Counted from the first letter of the stretch, positions 16,111-25,589 are shown. The stretch is 64,000 nt of DNA from an uncultured Blautia sp. (GCF_947654165.1 NZ_CANTKB010000015.1:1-64000), one strand, 5' to 3'. A program made the numbers and translations. Notes: generated by a model from the letters alone, not told the origin.

Positions 16111-17232
16111 ATGGAAATGAACATGGCGAAATTCAGCGAAAAACTGGGAGAACTCATGGAGTTGGCAAAGAAAAAGAAAAACGTACTGGAATATCAGGAA
16201 ATCAATGATTTTTTCAAAGATCTGCCCCTGGATCCGGAGCAGATGGAAAAGGTATTTGATTTTCTGGAAGGAAACGGGATTGATGTGCTTCGTATCCAGG
16301 AAAATGACATGGACGGACTGATTTTGAATGATGATGACCTGCCTCTGAGTGATGAGGAAGATGTGGATATGGAGAATATCGACCTCTCTGTGCCGGAAGG
16401 TGTCAGCATCGAAGACCCTGTCCGTATGTATTTAAAGGAAATCGGTAAAGTGCCTCTGTTAAGTGCAGAGGAAGAGATTTCCCTTGCCCAGAGAATGGAA
16501 AATGGAGATGAAAGTGCCAAGAAACGTCTGGCAGAAGCAAACCTTCGTCTGGTAGTAAGTATTGCCAAGAGATACGTAGGCCGTGGTATGCTGTTTCTGG
16601 ACTTGATCCAGGAAGGAAATCTGGGACTGATCAAAGCAGTAGAAAAATTTGATTACCGAAAAGGTTATAAGTTCTCAACCTATGCGACCTGGTGGATTCG
16701 TCAGGCAATCACAAGAGCCATTGCAGACCAGGCGAGAACCATCCGTATTCCGGTACACATGGTGGAAACGATTAATAAATTGATCCGTGTATCCCGTCAG
16801 CTTCTTCAGGAACTGGGAAGAGAGCCGCAGCCGGAAGAGATTGCGGAAGAAATGAATATGTCTGTGGAACGTGTCAGAGAAATCCTGAAGATCTCACAGG
16901 AGCCGGTTTCTCTGGAAACACCTATCGGTGAAGAAGAAGACAGCCATCTGGGAGATTTCATTCAGGATGATAATGTTCCGGTACCTGCGGATGCAGCAGC
17001 ATTTACTCTGTTAAAAGAGCAGTTAGTGGAAGTTCTGGGAACACTTACAGAGAGAGAGCAAAAGGTTCTCCGTCTGCGTTTTGGACTGGACGACGGAAGA
17101 GCCAGAACACTGGAAGAAGTTGGAAAAGAGTTCAATGTAACAAGAGAACGTATCCGTCAGATCGAGGCAAAAGCTCTGAGAAAGCTTCGTCACCCAAGCC
17201 GCAGCCGTAAGTTAAAAGATTATCTTGACTAA
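16111..17232 (+). CDS. rpoD: RNA polymerase primary sigma factor (sigma-70/sigma-A)
   Basis: 373 residues, the size of Gram-positive sigma-A. An acidic region 1.1 is followed by region 1.2 (EDPVRMYLKEIGKVPLLS), region 2 with YKFSTYATWWIRQAITRAI for -10 recognition and melting, region 3, and region 4.2 (LEEVGKEFNVTRERIRQIE) for -35 binding. The near-consensus TTGACA/TATAAT promoters in this window fit its specificity. GAGAGGA is a weakly spaced ribosome site. Confidence 0.98.
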   Translation: MEMNMAKFSEKLGELMELAKKKKNVLEYQEINDFFKDLPLDPEQMEKVFDFLEGNGIDVLRIQENDMDGLILNDDDLPLSDEEDVDMENIDLSVPEGVSIEDPVRMYLKEIGKVPLLSAEEEISLAQRMENGDESAKKRLAEANLRLVVSIAKRYVGRGMLFLDLIQEGNLGLIKAVEKFDYRKGYKFSTYATWWIRQAITRAIADQARTIRIPVHMVETINKLIRVSRQLLQELGREPQPEEIAEEMNMSVERVREILKISQEPVSLETPIGEEEDSHLGDFIQDDNVPVPADAAAFTLLKEQLVEVLGTLTEREQKVLRLRFGLDDGRARTLEEVGKEFNVTRERIRQIEAKALRKLRHPSRSRKLKDYLD

Positions 17233-17243
17233 GGATGAAAAGC

Positions 17244-17948
17244 ATGAAGGAAGTACAGATTTCCAGAAGATTAAAAACCGTAGCAGGGCTGGTGGGACAG
17301 AACATGGTACTGGCAGATGTGGGATGTGACCATGGGTATATTCCGATTTATTTAATGCAGAAGCGTCAAATACCGAAAGCCATTGCCATGGATGTGAATG
17401 AAGGGCCTCTTTTGCGTGCAAAAGAACATATACGGGAATGGGGATTGGACGCATACATAGAAACCAGGCTTTCCGATGGTGTGAAGGCTTTAGAGCCCGG
17501 AGAAGTTCAGAGCGTTGTCATTGCAGGAATGGGTGGCCCGCTGATGGAAAAAATTATCCGGGAAGGAAAAGCAGTTTTTGACAAAGCGGAAGAATTGATT
17601 CTTCAGCCCCAGTCAGAAGTTGAGGAATTCCGCAGATTTCTGGCTGAGGAAGGCTTTTCCATTGTGGCAGAAGATATGGTAGAAGAGGATGGAAAATATT
17701 ATCCCATGATGAAAGTAGTCCACGGTACCATGTGTTATGCTTCTGTGGCAGAGTACCGTTATGGAAGGAACTTACTCTTGCAAAGACATCCGGTTTTGAA
17801 AGAATTTTTACAGCGGGAGCAGAGGAAAGCAGAAGAGATCGGAGAACGGTTAAAGGATTCCGATACACCTTCTGCAAAGATGCGTAGAATCCAGATGGAG
17901 GAAGAGGAAATCATCAGAAAAGAGGCATTGGCTTACTATGAAATGTAA
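17244..17948 (+). CDS. trmK: tRNA (adenine22-N1)-methyltransferase
   Basis: 234 residues if the ATG at 17244 is used, which has TAAGGA eight bases upstream; the ATG at 17235 is also in frame. The SAM-binding motif ADVGCDHGYIPIYLMQ and the catalytic-region segment VIAGMGGPLMEKII match the TrmK/YqfN family, which methylates N1 of A22 in tRNA-Ser and related tRNAs. It lies between rpoD and the Nif3-family gene, its usual position in Bacillota, and overlaps the latter by 11 bases. Confidence 0.92.
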   Translation: MKEVQISRRLKTVAGLVGQNMVLADVGCDHGYIPIYLMQKRQIPKAIAMDVNEGPLLRAKEHIREWGLDAYIETRLSDGVKALEPGEVQSVVIAGMGGPLMEKIIREGKAVFDKAEELILQPQSEVEEFRRFLAEEGFSIVAEDMVEEDGKYYPMMKVVHGTMCYASVAEYRYGRNLLLQRHPVLKEFLQREQRKAEEIGERLKDSDTPSAKMRRIQMEEEEIIRKEALAYYEM

Positions 17949-18717
17949 AGAGATCATTGCAAAAATAGAAGAAACGTATCCAAAAGAACGGGCAGAATCC
18001 TGGGATAATCCGGGATTTCTGGTGGGAGATGAGGAACAGGAAGTAAAGAATGTTTTTCTGGCTCTTGATGTAACAGATGAAACCCTGGAGGCAGCCGTAC
18101 AGGCAGGGGCAGACCTGATGATCACCCATCATCCTCTGATTTTTTCCGGCATGAAACAAGTGACAGCACAGGATTTTATCGGAAGAAGAGTAATCAAACT
18201 CATTCAAAATGATATTTCCTATTATGCCATGCACACGAATTTTGATGTCCTTGGAATGGCAGAATTAAGTGCAGATTATCTGAAGCTTTCAGAAAGGGAA
18301 ATCCTGGAAGTGACGTATCAGGGAGAGACAACAGAAGGACTCGGCCGTGTGGGAATGCTTCCAAAGACCATGACGCTACGAGACTGTGCAGTTTTTGTAA
18401 AGCAGCAGCTAAACCTTCCGTTTGTGAAGGTATACGGAAATCCTGATGAGCAGGTGAGAAAGGCTGCTGTCTGCACCGGTTCAGGGAAAAGCCTGATCAA
18501 AGAAGTTATAAAAAATAAGGCACAGGTTTACATTACAGGAGATGTGGATTACCATTCAGCCATTGATGCAGTGGCCCAGGGGGTAAATATCATCGATGCA
18601 GGACACTATGGAACAGAATACATTTTCATGGATCATATGAAACGAGAACTGGCGAAATGGCTGCCCGGGCTGGAGACAGAAACCATGCAGATTGTGCATC
18701 CCTGTGAAGTTCTTTAA
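17938..18717 (+). CDS. Nif3-like dinuclear metal-centre protein (GTP cyclohydrolase I type 2 homologue)
   Basis: 259 residues. The family fold is shown by ESWDNPGFLVGD, FLALDVTDETLEAA, the metal ligands in MITHHPLIF and MHTNFDV, and the C-terminal GDVDYHSAIDA and DAGHYGTE. Members bind two metal ions; a physiological reaction is not established, and the GTP cyclohydrolase label comes from one homologue. It lacks the extra central PII-like domain seen in longer forms. It is translationally coupled to trmK by overlap. Confidence 0.92.
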   Translation: MKCKEIIAKIEETYPKERAESWDNPGFLVGDEEQEVKNVFLALDVTDETLEAAVQAGADLMITHHPLIFSGMKQVTAQDFIGRRVIKLIQNDISYYAMHTNFDVLGMAELSADYLKLSEREILEVTYQGETTEGLGRVGMLPKTMTLRDCAVFVKQQLNLPFVKVYGNPDEQVRKAAVCTGSGKSLIKEVIKNKAQVYITGDVDYHSAIDAVAQGVNIIDAGHYGTEYIFMDHMKRELAKWLPGLETETMQIVHPCEVL

Positions 18718-18740
18718 TATGAATCTGGATAGATGAGACA

Positions 18741-18778
18741 ACAGATATTTTCTGAAAGGAAGATGTCTGTTTTTTTTC
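18741..18778 (+). terminator. Intrinsic terminator of the rpoD-trmK-nif3 unit
   Basis: A twelve-pair stem (18741-18752 with 18759-18770, two G-T pairs) is followed by eight T. The 118 bases from here to 18897 hold an A+T-rich presumed promoter region without a convincing consensus. Confidence 0.9.
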
Positions 18779-18896
18779 TGAAATATATCTTAAATTCTCA
18801 TTAAATTGTGCATAATAATGGAAAAAAAGACAGATTTATAGTAAAATGAGAGAAAGATTGCATATGATAGAAAAGGCACAGGAAAGGAGCGGAGAG

Positions 18897-20564
18897 ATGA
18901 ATCAGAAAACAATAAAGGTTCAGATTCTTGGTAAAACAAAGGAGTATCCCTACGGGACTTCCTATGGAGAAATCGTGGAGGAGTATCAGGAAAGCAGCAG
19001 ATACCCCATTGTTCTGGTGATGAAGGACGGAAAGCTCTGTGAACTTCACAAAAAACTGAAACAGGACGGAGTTCTGGAGTTTGTTACTACAGGAGATGAA
19101 ATCGGTCATAAAACATACAAAAGGAGTGCATCTCTGCTTTTGTTAAAAGCGGTTTATCATGTGGCAGGGCGAAAAAATATTAAGAATATGATTCTTCATT
19201 ACTCTGTGGCTTCCGGTTATTATTACACCATTGATGGCAATGTGGAGATTACAGAGGGATTTCTTGCACAGGTAAAAGCGTACATGCTGGAGCTGGTGGA
19301 AAGGAAAATACCGATTCTAAAACGTAGTGTGGGAACCAGCGAAGCTATGGAAATTTTTCATGAACACGGAATGTACGATAAAGAAAAGCTGTTCCGGTTC
19401 CGCAGAGGTTCCAGGGTGAATATTTACAGCCTGGACGGGTTTGAAGATTATTTTTATGGCTTTATGGTGAACCATACAGGATACCTGAAATATTTTGAAC
19501 TGTATCCATATGATACCGGTATAGTGCTTCAGCTTCCGGAACGTGCAAATCCTCAGGAAGTACCGCCCTTTGTTCCAAAATCAAAGATTTTCCAGATACA
19601 GAAGGAATCGGAACGTTGGGGAGAGATGATGCAGGTAGATACGGTAGGCGCCTTAAATGAACAGATTGTCAGCAAAGGCGGAAGCCGTCTTCTCCTGGTG
19701 GCAGAAGCACTTCAGGAATCAAAAATCTCTCAGATCGCAAGAACCATTGCAGAGAGTAAAGATAAAAAATTTATCATGATCGCAGGTCCATCTTCTTCAG
19801 GAAAAACAACGTTTTCCCACAGACTGAGCATTCAGCTTGCGGCTCATGGATTAAAGCCGCACCCCATTGCTGTGGACAATTATTTTGTGAACCGGGAGGA
19901 TACCCCACTGGACAGTGAAGGAAATTATAATTTTGAATGTCTGGAAGCCATTGATGTCAAGCAGTTTAATGAAGATATGATCCGGCTGTTACAAGGGGAA
20001 GAAGTAGAACTCCCTTATTTTAATTTCAAAACAGGACAGAGGGAGTACCGTGGAAATTTCATGAAACTTGGAAAAGGGGATGTGCTGGTGATTGAGGGAA
20101 TCCATTGTCTGAATGACAAATTGAGCAGCAGCCTTCCTACAGAAAGCAAATTCAAGATCTATATCAGTGCTCTGACACAGTTAAATATTGATGAGCATAA
20201 CAGGATTCCCACTACAGACGGAAGACTGATCCGCAGGATCGTGAGAGATGCCAGAACCAGAGGAACCTCTGCAAAACAGACCATTGCCATGTGGAATTCT
20301 GTCCGCAGGGGAGAGGAGGAAAATATCTTTCCATATCAGGAATCCGCAGATGTGATGTTTAACTCTGCCCTGATCTATGAGCTTGCGGTGCTAAAGCTGT
20401 ATGCAGAGCCGTTGCTGTTTTCCATTGGGAAGGATGAACCGGAGTACAATGAAGCAAAACGTCTTTTGAAATTCCTGGATTACTTCCTGGGAGTTCCGGG
20501 TGAATCCATTCCGTCTAATTCCATTCTCAGGGAATTTGTGGGAGGCGGATGCTTTGATGTATAA
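18897..20564 (+). CDS. TGS-domain nucleoside (uridine-type) kinase
   Basis: 555 residues from the ATG at 18897, which has GGAAAGGAGCGG upstream; an in-frame ATG at 18846 lacks a site. The N-terminal 65 or so residues look like a TGS domain, followed by a ThrRS-like second region (YYYTIDGNVEITEGFL). The C-terminal half is a P-loop kinase of the uridine kinase/phosphoribulokinase family with GPSSSGKTT at about 297-305, HPIAVDNYFVN and LVIEGIHCLND. This fusion is common in Clostridia. The substrate is inferred, not proven. Confidence 0.88.
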   Translation: MNQKTIKVQILGKTKEYPYGTSYGEIVEEYQESSRYPIVLVMKDGKLCELHKKLKQDGVLEFVTTGDEIGHKTYKRSASLLLLKAVYHVAGRKNIKNMILHYSVASGYYYTIDGNVEITEGFLAQVKAYMLELVERKIPILKRSVGTSEAMEIFHEHGMYDKEKLFRFRRGSRVNIYSLDGFEDYFYGFMVNHTGYLKYFELYPYDTGIVLQLPERANPQEVPPFVPKSKIFQIQKESERWGEMMQVDTVGALNEQIVSKGGSRLLLVAEALQESKISQIARTIAESKDKKFIMIAGPSSSGKTTFSHRLSIQLAAHGLKPHPIAVDNYFVNREDTPLDSEGNYNFECLEAIDVKQFNEDMIRLLQGEEVELPYFNFKTGQREYRGNFMKLGKGDVLVIEGIHCLNDKLSSSLPTESKFKIYISALTQLNIDEHNRIPTTDGRLIRRIVRDARTRGTSAKQTIAMWNSVRRGEEENIFPYQESADVMFNSALIYELAVLKLYAEPLLFSIGKDEPEYNEAKRLLKFLDYFLGVPGESIPSNSILREFVGGGCFDV

Positions 20565-20569
20565 AAGAT

Positions 20570-20598
20570 TTGCATTTTTTCAGATTATGTGCTAGAAT
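20570..20598 (+). promoter_or_regulatory. Promoter of rnpB
   Basis: TTGCAT (20570-20575) and TAGAAT (20593-20598) are 17 bases apart and lie just before the RNase P RNA. Confidence 0.75.
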
Positions 20599-20610
20599 AA
20601 CCCCTGCGTC

Positions 20611-20960
20611 ATAAGTAGAATAAATAATCGCGGCTGACAGGACCGAAAGGGGTCAGGTGAGGAAAGTCCGGGCTTCACAGGGCAGGATGCCAGATAACGT
20701 CTGGTGGAGGTGACTCCAAGGACAGTGCAACAGAAATGAACCGCCGGAAGCAATTCCGGTAAGGGTGGAAGGGCAGTGTAAGAGACTACCGCCTCGCTGG
20801 TAACAGAGAGGGCACATGTAAACCCCATCCGAAGCAAGACCGAATAGAAAACATTGTGGCTGCCCGTCACGTTTTCAGGTGGGTCGCTAAAGCCTGCTGG
20901 TGACAGCAGGATTGGATAGATGATTATTCACGACATAACCCGGCTTATCGTTCTGCTTAT
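20611..20960 (+). ncRNA. rnpB: RNase P RNA (bacterial class A-like)
   Basis: Hallmark conserved segments are present: GAGGAAAGTCCGGGCT near the 5' end, ACAGAAA, GTAAACCCCATCCG, GAAGCAAGACC and, near the 3' end, ACATAACCCGGCTTAT. The ends pair: ATAAGTAGAA (20611-20620) with TTCTGCTTAT (20951-20960), giving helix P1. It is the catalytic RNA that cuts 5' leaders from tRNA precursors. The exact mature ends are inferred from this pairing. Confidence 0.95.
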
Positions 20961-20965
20961 GAGAT

Positions 20966-21015
20966 AAAAAAGAGGAATCCACGGAACTTTTACAGTTTGG
21001 TAGATTCCTCTTTTT
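20966..21015. terminator. Bidirectional terminator between rnpB and the convergent ATPase gene
   Basis: AAAAAGAGGAATC (20966-20979 region) pairs with GATTCCTCTTTTT (21003-21015) around a loop of about 23 bases. Runs of A and T on both sides let it work on either strand. Confidence 0.85.
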
Positions 21016-21045
21016 GTATACATAGGATTTTGTGCGGAAAAGGTT

Positions 21046-22347
21046 TTACTGCTGCCCCAGGAGATAGTCTATAAACTGCTGGGCAGTCCTTCCGGAAAGC
21101 CCTCCGTGCTGCAGTTCCCAGGCGTTTGCCTGTAAGAGCAGTTCTTTTTCTTCCATCTGGATACCATGGCGTTTTGCCAGAGTCAGAACGATCTTCTGGA
21201 ATTCCTTTTTCTCAGGAGAACCGAAGTAAATGGTCACCCCGAAACGTGATACCAGAGACAGTTTTTCCTGTACCGTATCATTGGTATGCAGATCGTCATT
21301 TCGGTCTTCTTTGTCGCTGAAACGCTCCCTTACCAGATGCCTTCTGTTGGAGGTGGCATAAATCAGGATATTGTCCGGTTTCCGTTCCAGTCCGCCTTCA
21401 ATTACGGCTTTTAAATATTTGTATTCGATTTCAAAATCTTCAAAAGAAAGGTCGTCCATATAGATAATAAATTTATAATGCCGGTTTTTGATCTGTGCGA
21501 TCACATCGTTTAAATCCTGGAACTGGTGTTTATAAACTTCAATGATACGAAGTCCACGGTCATAATACTGGTTCAGGATTGCTTTGATACAGGAGGATTT
21601 TCCGGTACCGGCATCTCCGAAGAGAAGACAGTTGTTGGCTGGCTTTCCGGCAAGGAAGGCCTCTGTGTTGTCAATGAGTTTTTTCTTGGGAATGTCGTAT
21701 CCAATCAGGTCGTCAAGATGTACATGGGCAATTCTTGTAATCGGGATAATATTCACCTCATTGCCGGTTCCATTATGCTCCAGGCGGAAGGCTTTGTGAA
21801 GACCAAGTTTTCCAACACCGAAATCCTTATAGAAATCAACCATGTGCTTCATAAATTCTTCCGGGGTAACGGACTGGGCCAGAAGCTGGCTTAATGTACA
21901 CAGACGATTTCGGATGCGCTCGTTAAACTGTTTTCCACGGTTGTTTCCGCTTTCATAATGATTGATCAGATTGCAGCAGGAAGCAGTACCGTAAAAGTTT
22001 TCAAAGGCTGTAAATTCCAGATTATAAAGTTCTTTAAAAATTGCAAAATCGTGGAGTGCAAGCTCATTCAGACTTCCATTTGCCGGTCCTGTGATCTCGC
22101 AGGAGGTGCTGAATGCATTTTCGTGATTTACCAGAAGATAAGTCAGATAATTGTTCCACAGATTTCCGGTAAACCCATAGGCATTTGCCATCTCGACCAG
22201 ACGATTGACACAACTGTAGAAAAGGGGTTTTGATTTTTCCGGGTCTTCCGGTTCGTTACAGCATATTTCCAGAGCTTTTGCCATGTCTTCCAGAATATCA
22301 CCATTGGAAAAATCACGGTATAAAATACAATTTTCAATATCAAACAT
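21046..22347 (-). CDS. DUF815-family AAA ATP-binding protein
   Basis: 433 residues from the ATG at 22347 (GAAGG upstream); the open frame extends further into pheA but that part is unlikely to be translated. An alpha-helical N-terminal half is followed by an ATPase core with Walker A GDAGTGKSS (about 244-252), Walker B FIIYMDDLSF, a sensor segment ILIYATSNRRHLV and an arginine-containing SRFGVTIYF. This matches the DUF815 family, whose function is not known. It lies 20 bases after pheA and is probably cotranscribed with it. Confidence 0.85.
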   Translation of the reverse strand: MFDIENCILYRDFSNGDILEDMAKALEICCNEPEDPEKSKPLFYSCVNRLVEMANAYGFTGNLWNNYLTYLLVNHENAFSTSCEITGPANGSLNELALHDFAIFKELYNLEFTAFENFYGTASCCNLINHYESGNNRGKQFNERIRNRLCTLSQLLAQSVTPEEFMKHMVDFYKDFGVGKLGLHKAFRLEHNGTGNEVNIIPITRIAHVHLDDLIGYDIPKKKLIDNTEAFLAGKPANNCLLFGDAGTGKSSCIKAILNQYYDRGLRIIEVYKHQFQDLNDVIAQIKNRHYKFIIYMDDLSFEDFEIEYKYLKAVIEGGLERKPDNILIYATSNRRHLVRERFSDKEDRNDDLHTNDTVQEKLSLVSRFGVTIYFGSPEKKEFQKIVLTLAKRHGIQMEEKELLLQANAWELQHGGLSGRTAQQFIDYLLGQQ

Positions 22348-22367
22348 AGTTCGGTAACCTTCTTTCT

Positions 22368-23498
22368 TTAGTAATTTCCATGAATCCTGAGATTCTGCAC
22401 TTCGTTTTCCAGACCTCGGAGTGCATTTTTTACGGCACTGTCTTTTAAGTTTCCTTCGAAATCCACGAAAAAACGATATTCCCAATTTTGGTTGAGCACA
22501 GGTCTGGACTCTATTTTTGTCATATTCAGTCCATTATAGATCAGATGGGAGAGACTGCTGTACAGACTTCCGCTTGTGTGAGGCAATTCGAAGCTTATGC
22601 TGATTTTTTTTGCGTCCTTACAGTAGATTTTTTGTCTGGAGACCACAATAAAACGAGTGGAATTTCCGGGGTTGGAATAAATTCCTTCCTGAAGCACTGC
22701 AAGATGAAAATACTCTGCTGCATAGGGACTTGCAATGGCAGCCTGGTGTCGATCTTGTTCCAGTGCTACTTTTTTCGCTGCTTTTGCTGTGTTTCCATAT
22801 GGATGGATATTCCAATCCGGATGCATGTTGAGAAAATCCCGGCACTGCATCAATGCCTGGGGATGAGAGTATACATGTTCAATCTCACCGATCTCTGTTC
22901 CGGGCAATCCCATGAGCACATGCCGACACGGAATCAGTTGTTCTCCCACAATCACATGGTCGTATTGTGTGAGCAGATCATAATTGTCCTGTACGATTCC
23001 GGCTGTGGAATTCTCAATAGGAAGAACCGCATAGTCGGCACTGCCGTTTTTGATCGCTTCCATGGCTTCCTTCCAGGTGTCTACGTGACGGCTGTTGACT
23101 TCGTTTCCAAAAAATGCAATAGAAGCTGCATGGCTGTATGCACCCTCAACTCCCTGGTAGATCACACAAGCCCCTTCCTTTTCTAAGCTGTCAACAGGGG
23201 TGAATCTGCTGACGTCCTTTGGGTTATGAGCCTGAAGAAGCTGATACTGGCGTTTCCGGCTGATCGACATGATCTGCTGATAGAGCTGCTGGATTCCGCA
23301 GCAGTTAAAGGAAGTATGGGTCTTTTTTCCGAGAGCGTGAAGTTTTTCCTGTTCTCTTGCTTCGTCAAAGACAGGTTTTCCTGTTTCTATTTTATAGCTT
23401 GCGACTTGTTCTGCAATGGACATACGTTTTTCGAACAGTTGTACCATTGCGTTGTCGATTTCATCAATTTGTTTTCTTAGTTCCTGTAAATCCGGCAT
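22368..23498 (-). CDS. pheA: Bifunctional chorismate mutase / prephenate dehydratase (P-protein)
   Basis: 376 residues in three parts. Chorismate mutase is at about 1-90 (LRKQIDEIDNAMVQLFEKR). Prephenate dehydratase is at about 110-290 (YQGVEGAYSHAA, PIENSTAGIVQDNYDLL, STRFIVV). A C-terminal ACT domain carries ESRP, the phenylalanine-binding feedback motif. It converts chorismate to phenylpyruvate for phenylalanine synthesis and should be inhibited by phenylalanine. AAAGGAC precedes the start. No aromatic pathway neighbours are present. Confidence 0.96.
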   Translation of the reverse strand: MPDLQELRKQIDEIDNAMVQLFEKRMSIAEQVASYKIETGKPVFDEAREQEKLHALGKKTHTSFNCCGIQQLYQQIMSISRKRQYQLLQAHNPKDVSRFTPVDSLEKEGACVIYQGVEGAYSHAASIAFFGNEVNSRHVDTWKEAMEAIKNGSADYAVLPIENSTAGIVQDNYDLLTQYDHVIVGEQLIPCRHVLMGLPGTEIGEIEHVYSHPQALMQCRDFLNMHPDWNIHPYGNTAKAAKKVALEQDRHQAAIASPYAAEYFHLAVLQEGIYSNPGNSTRFIVVSRQKIYCKDAKKISISFELPHTSGSLYSSLSHLIYNGLNMTKIESRPVLNQNWEYRFFVDFEGNLKDSAVKNALRGLENEVQNLRIHGNY

Positions 23499-23536
23499 GG
23501 TTTGTCCTTTCTGTAAAAAATCAATTACTGCACTCT

Positions 23537-23566
23537 ATAATAGCACTGACGCTTTAGTGAGTGCAA
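23537..23566 (-). promoter_or_regulatory. Promoter of pheA
   Basis: On the minus strand TTGCAC (23566-23561) and TATTAT (23542-23537) are 18 bases apart. GCACTC/GAGTGC repeats flank the box and could be an operator. The remaining gap to 23675 shows nothing else clear. Confidence 0.5.
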
Positions 23567-23675
23567 GTGTTTTTAATGAAATCTGCGGAAAAGATATAAA
23601 AATAAGAAAGAGAAGATTGGAGAGACGATTTTTGGAGATAGTAAAAATAGAAAAATGAGGAAAAGGAGCAGGGAA

Positions 23676-24062
23676 ATGAAAAGCAATTTTTTGAAATGCG
23701 GAGTGATTGGATGGTGTATGGAAATCCTGTGGACAGGTCTTCATGCGGTATGGAGGCGTGAATGGAAGATGACGGGGCAGTCTTCTTTATGGATGTTTCC
23801 TATTTACGGGATGGCAGCCTGTATCGGTCCCATTTCCAGGGGATTAAAGAAAGTACCGGTATTTTTTCGGGGAAGTCTGTATATGACCGGAATCTTTGCG
23901 GCAGAATTCAGTGCGGGAATGCTCTTGAAACAGTATGATCTATGTCCCTGGGATTACAGTGCATCCCCTTATAATTACAAAGGTGTCATACGGTTTGACT
24001 ATGCTCCCGTGTGGTTTTTGACGGGACTTCTGTATGAAAAAATATTATCCGGGAAGGGTTGA
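23676..24062 (+). CDS. Small membrane protein, CmpB-like (putative type IV ABC transporter family)
   Basis: 128 residues from the ATG at 23676, which has AAAAGGAG upstream. About four hydrophobic segments are seen, with conserved-looking motifs WCMEILWTG, FPIYGMAACIGP, EFSAGMLL and PWDYS. These fit the CmpB family (annotated as putative ABC transporter type IV), whose function is not settled. It stands alone between pheA and pyrB. Confidence 0.7.
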   Translation: MKSNFLKCGVIGWCMEILWTGLHAVWRREWKMTGQSSLWMFPIYGMAACIGPISRGLKKVPVFFRGSLYMTGIFAAEFSAGMLLKQYDLCPWDYSASPYNYKGVIRFDYAPVWFLTGLLYEKILSGKG

Positions 24063-24069
24063 AAATTGC

Positions 24070-24098
24070 TTGAAATTACCATAAAACTGTTATATGAT
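24070..24098 (+). promoter_or_regulatory. Promoter of pyrBI
   Basis: TTGAAA (24070-24075) and TATGAT (24093-24098) are 17 bases apart, 39 bases before pyrB. The leader is too short for a PyrR attenuator and none is seen. Confidence 0.7.
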
Positions 24099-24136
24099 AA
24101 GAGAAATGCGAAAGCTAAATATACAGGAGGCAATCA

Positions 24137-25063
24137 ATGAGACATTTAATGAGTCCTTTGGATTTATCCGTAGAAGAATTAGCACAGGTTTTGGATCTGG
24201 CTAATGATATTGAAAAAAATCCAGAAAAATATGCCCATAAATGCGATGGGAAAATTTTAGCAACTTTGTTTTATGAACCAAGTACACGTACACGTTTGAG
24301 CTTTGAATCCGCTATGATGCGTTTAGGAGGAAAGGTGCTGGGATTTTCCAGTGCAAACTCCAGTTCTGCTGCAAAAGGTGAGAGTGTTGCAGATACAGTG
24401 CGTACAGTATCCTGCTATGCAGATATCTGTGCTATGCGCCACCCAAAAGAGGGTGCACCTCTGGTTGCATCTATGGCTTCTAAGATACCTGTGATCAACG
24501 CAGGTGACGGAGGACATCAGCATCCCACACAGACCCTTACGGATCTGCTTACCATCCGTTCTCTGAAGGGAAGACTGGACAATCTTACCATTGGTCTGTG
24601 CGGAGACCTGAAATTTGGAAGAACCGTACATTCTCTGATCGAAGCGTTGGTTCGGTATGAAGGTGTGAAATTTGTTCTGATCTCTCCGGAAGAACTTCGA
24701 ATTCCTGATTACATTCGTGAGGATGTGCTGAAAGCAAGCGGACATGAATTCGTAGAAGTAGAACGTCTGGAGGAAGCAATCCCAAATCTGGATCTTTTGT
24801 ATATGACAAGAGTTCAGAAAGAGCGTTTCTTCAACGAAGAAGATTATGTGAGAATGAAAGATTTCTATATTCTGGACAAGGCAAAAATGGCTCTGGCAAG
24901 TCCGGATATGCTGGTACTGCATCCGCTTCCAAGAGTAAATGAGATTTCCGTGGAAGTGGATTCTGACCCGAGAGCAGCTTATTTTAAACAGGTGCAGTAC
25001 GGAATGTATGTCCGTCAGGCATTGATGCTGAGTTTGTTGGGAATGGGGGTAGACTTATGTTAA
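24137..25063 (+). CDS. pyrB: Aspartate carbamoyltransferase, catalytic subunit
   Basis: 308 residues. It joins carbamoyl phosphate and aspartate, the first committed step of pyrimidine synthesis. The carbamoyl phosphate loop STRTRLSFESAM, the SSSAAKGES loop, CAMRHP, GDGGHQHPTQTLTDLL and VLHPLPRVNEI are intact. AGGAGG precedes the ATG. It overlaps pyrI by 7 bases, so the holoenzyme subunits are translationally coupled. Confidence 0.98.
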   Translation: MRHLMSPLDLSVEELAQVLDLANDIEKNPEKYAHKCDGKILATLFYEPSTRTRLSFESAMMRLGGKVLGFSSANSSSAAKGESVADTVRTVSCYADICAMRHPKEGAPLVASMASKIPVINAGDGGHQHPTQTLTDLLTIRSLKGRLDNLTIGLCGDLKFGRTVHSLIEALVRYEGVKFVLISPEELRIPDYIREDVLKASGHEFVEVERLEEAIPNLDLLYMTRVQKERFFNEEDYVRMKDFYILDKAKMALASPDMLVLHPLPRVNEISVEVDSDPRAAYFKQVQYGMYVRQALMLSLLGMGVDLC

Positions 25064-25494
25064 ATGTAGGACAGTTAAACGAAGGTGTGGTTCTGGATCA
25101 TATCAAAGCCGGAAAAAGCATGACCATTTACCATGATCTGAAACTGGATAAACTGGACTGTTGCGTTGCGATCATTAAAAATGCCAGAAGTGAAAAAATG
25201 GGCAGAAAGGATATTATTAAAGTAGAGTGTCCGATTGATACATTAGATTTAGATATCCTTGGTTTTATTGACCATAACATTACCGTAAATATTATTCAGA
25301 ACGGACAAATTGTTGAGAAAAAAGAACTCCATCTCCCAAAAGAAATCAGAAATGTTATCAAATGTAAAAATCCTCGTTGTATTACATCCATTGAGCAGGA
25401 ATTAGATCAGGTATTTTTCCTGGCTGATGAGGAAAAAGAAGTGTACCGCTGCAGATACTGTGAAGAGAAATACAGAGGAAGCAGAAATAAATAA
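25057..25494 (+). CDS. pyrI: Aspartate carbamoyltransferase, regulatory subunit
   Basis: 145 residues. The N-terminal nucleotide-binding domain contains the VLDHIKAGK region. The C-terminal zinc domain has the four cysteines in CKNPRC and CRYC that bridge to the catalytic trimer. It allows allosteric control by CTP and ATP, as in the enterobacterial enzyme. No other pyr gene is in the window. Confidence 0.97.
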   Translation: MLNVGQLNEGVVLDHIKAGKSMTIYHDLKLDKLDCCVAIIKNARSEKMGRKDIIKVECPIDTLDLDILGFIDHNITVNIIQNGQIVEKKELHLPKEIRNVIKCKNPRCITSIEQELDQVFFLADEEKEVYRCRYCEEKYRGSRNK

Positions 25495-25520
25495 CATTAC
25501 AGAGGATAAGACAGAAAGGA

Positions 25521-25547
25521 ACAGGCACCTGATATTCAGGTGCCTGT
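25521..25547 (+). terminator. Hairpin after pyrBI
   Basis: A perfect twelve-pair stem (25521-25532 with 25536-25547) has a 3-base loop but no T tract after it. It may act as a transcript-stabilising hairpin or a weak terminator. Confidence 0.55.
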
Positions 25548-25589
25548 TGCGGCTTCTCGATCATCAGGACATAGCGAGAGGGGGGTGTT

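Noticed and set aside
16111..16140. Alternative rpoD start at a later ATG
   Set aside because: The first ATG has an acceptable GAGAGGA site, although its spacing is long; a shift of four codons would not change the interpretation.
24063..24136. Possible PyrR-type attenuator before pyrB
   Set aside because: The leader is under 45 bases after the promoter and forms no terminator/antiterminator pair.
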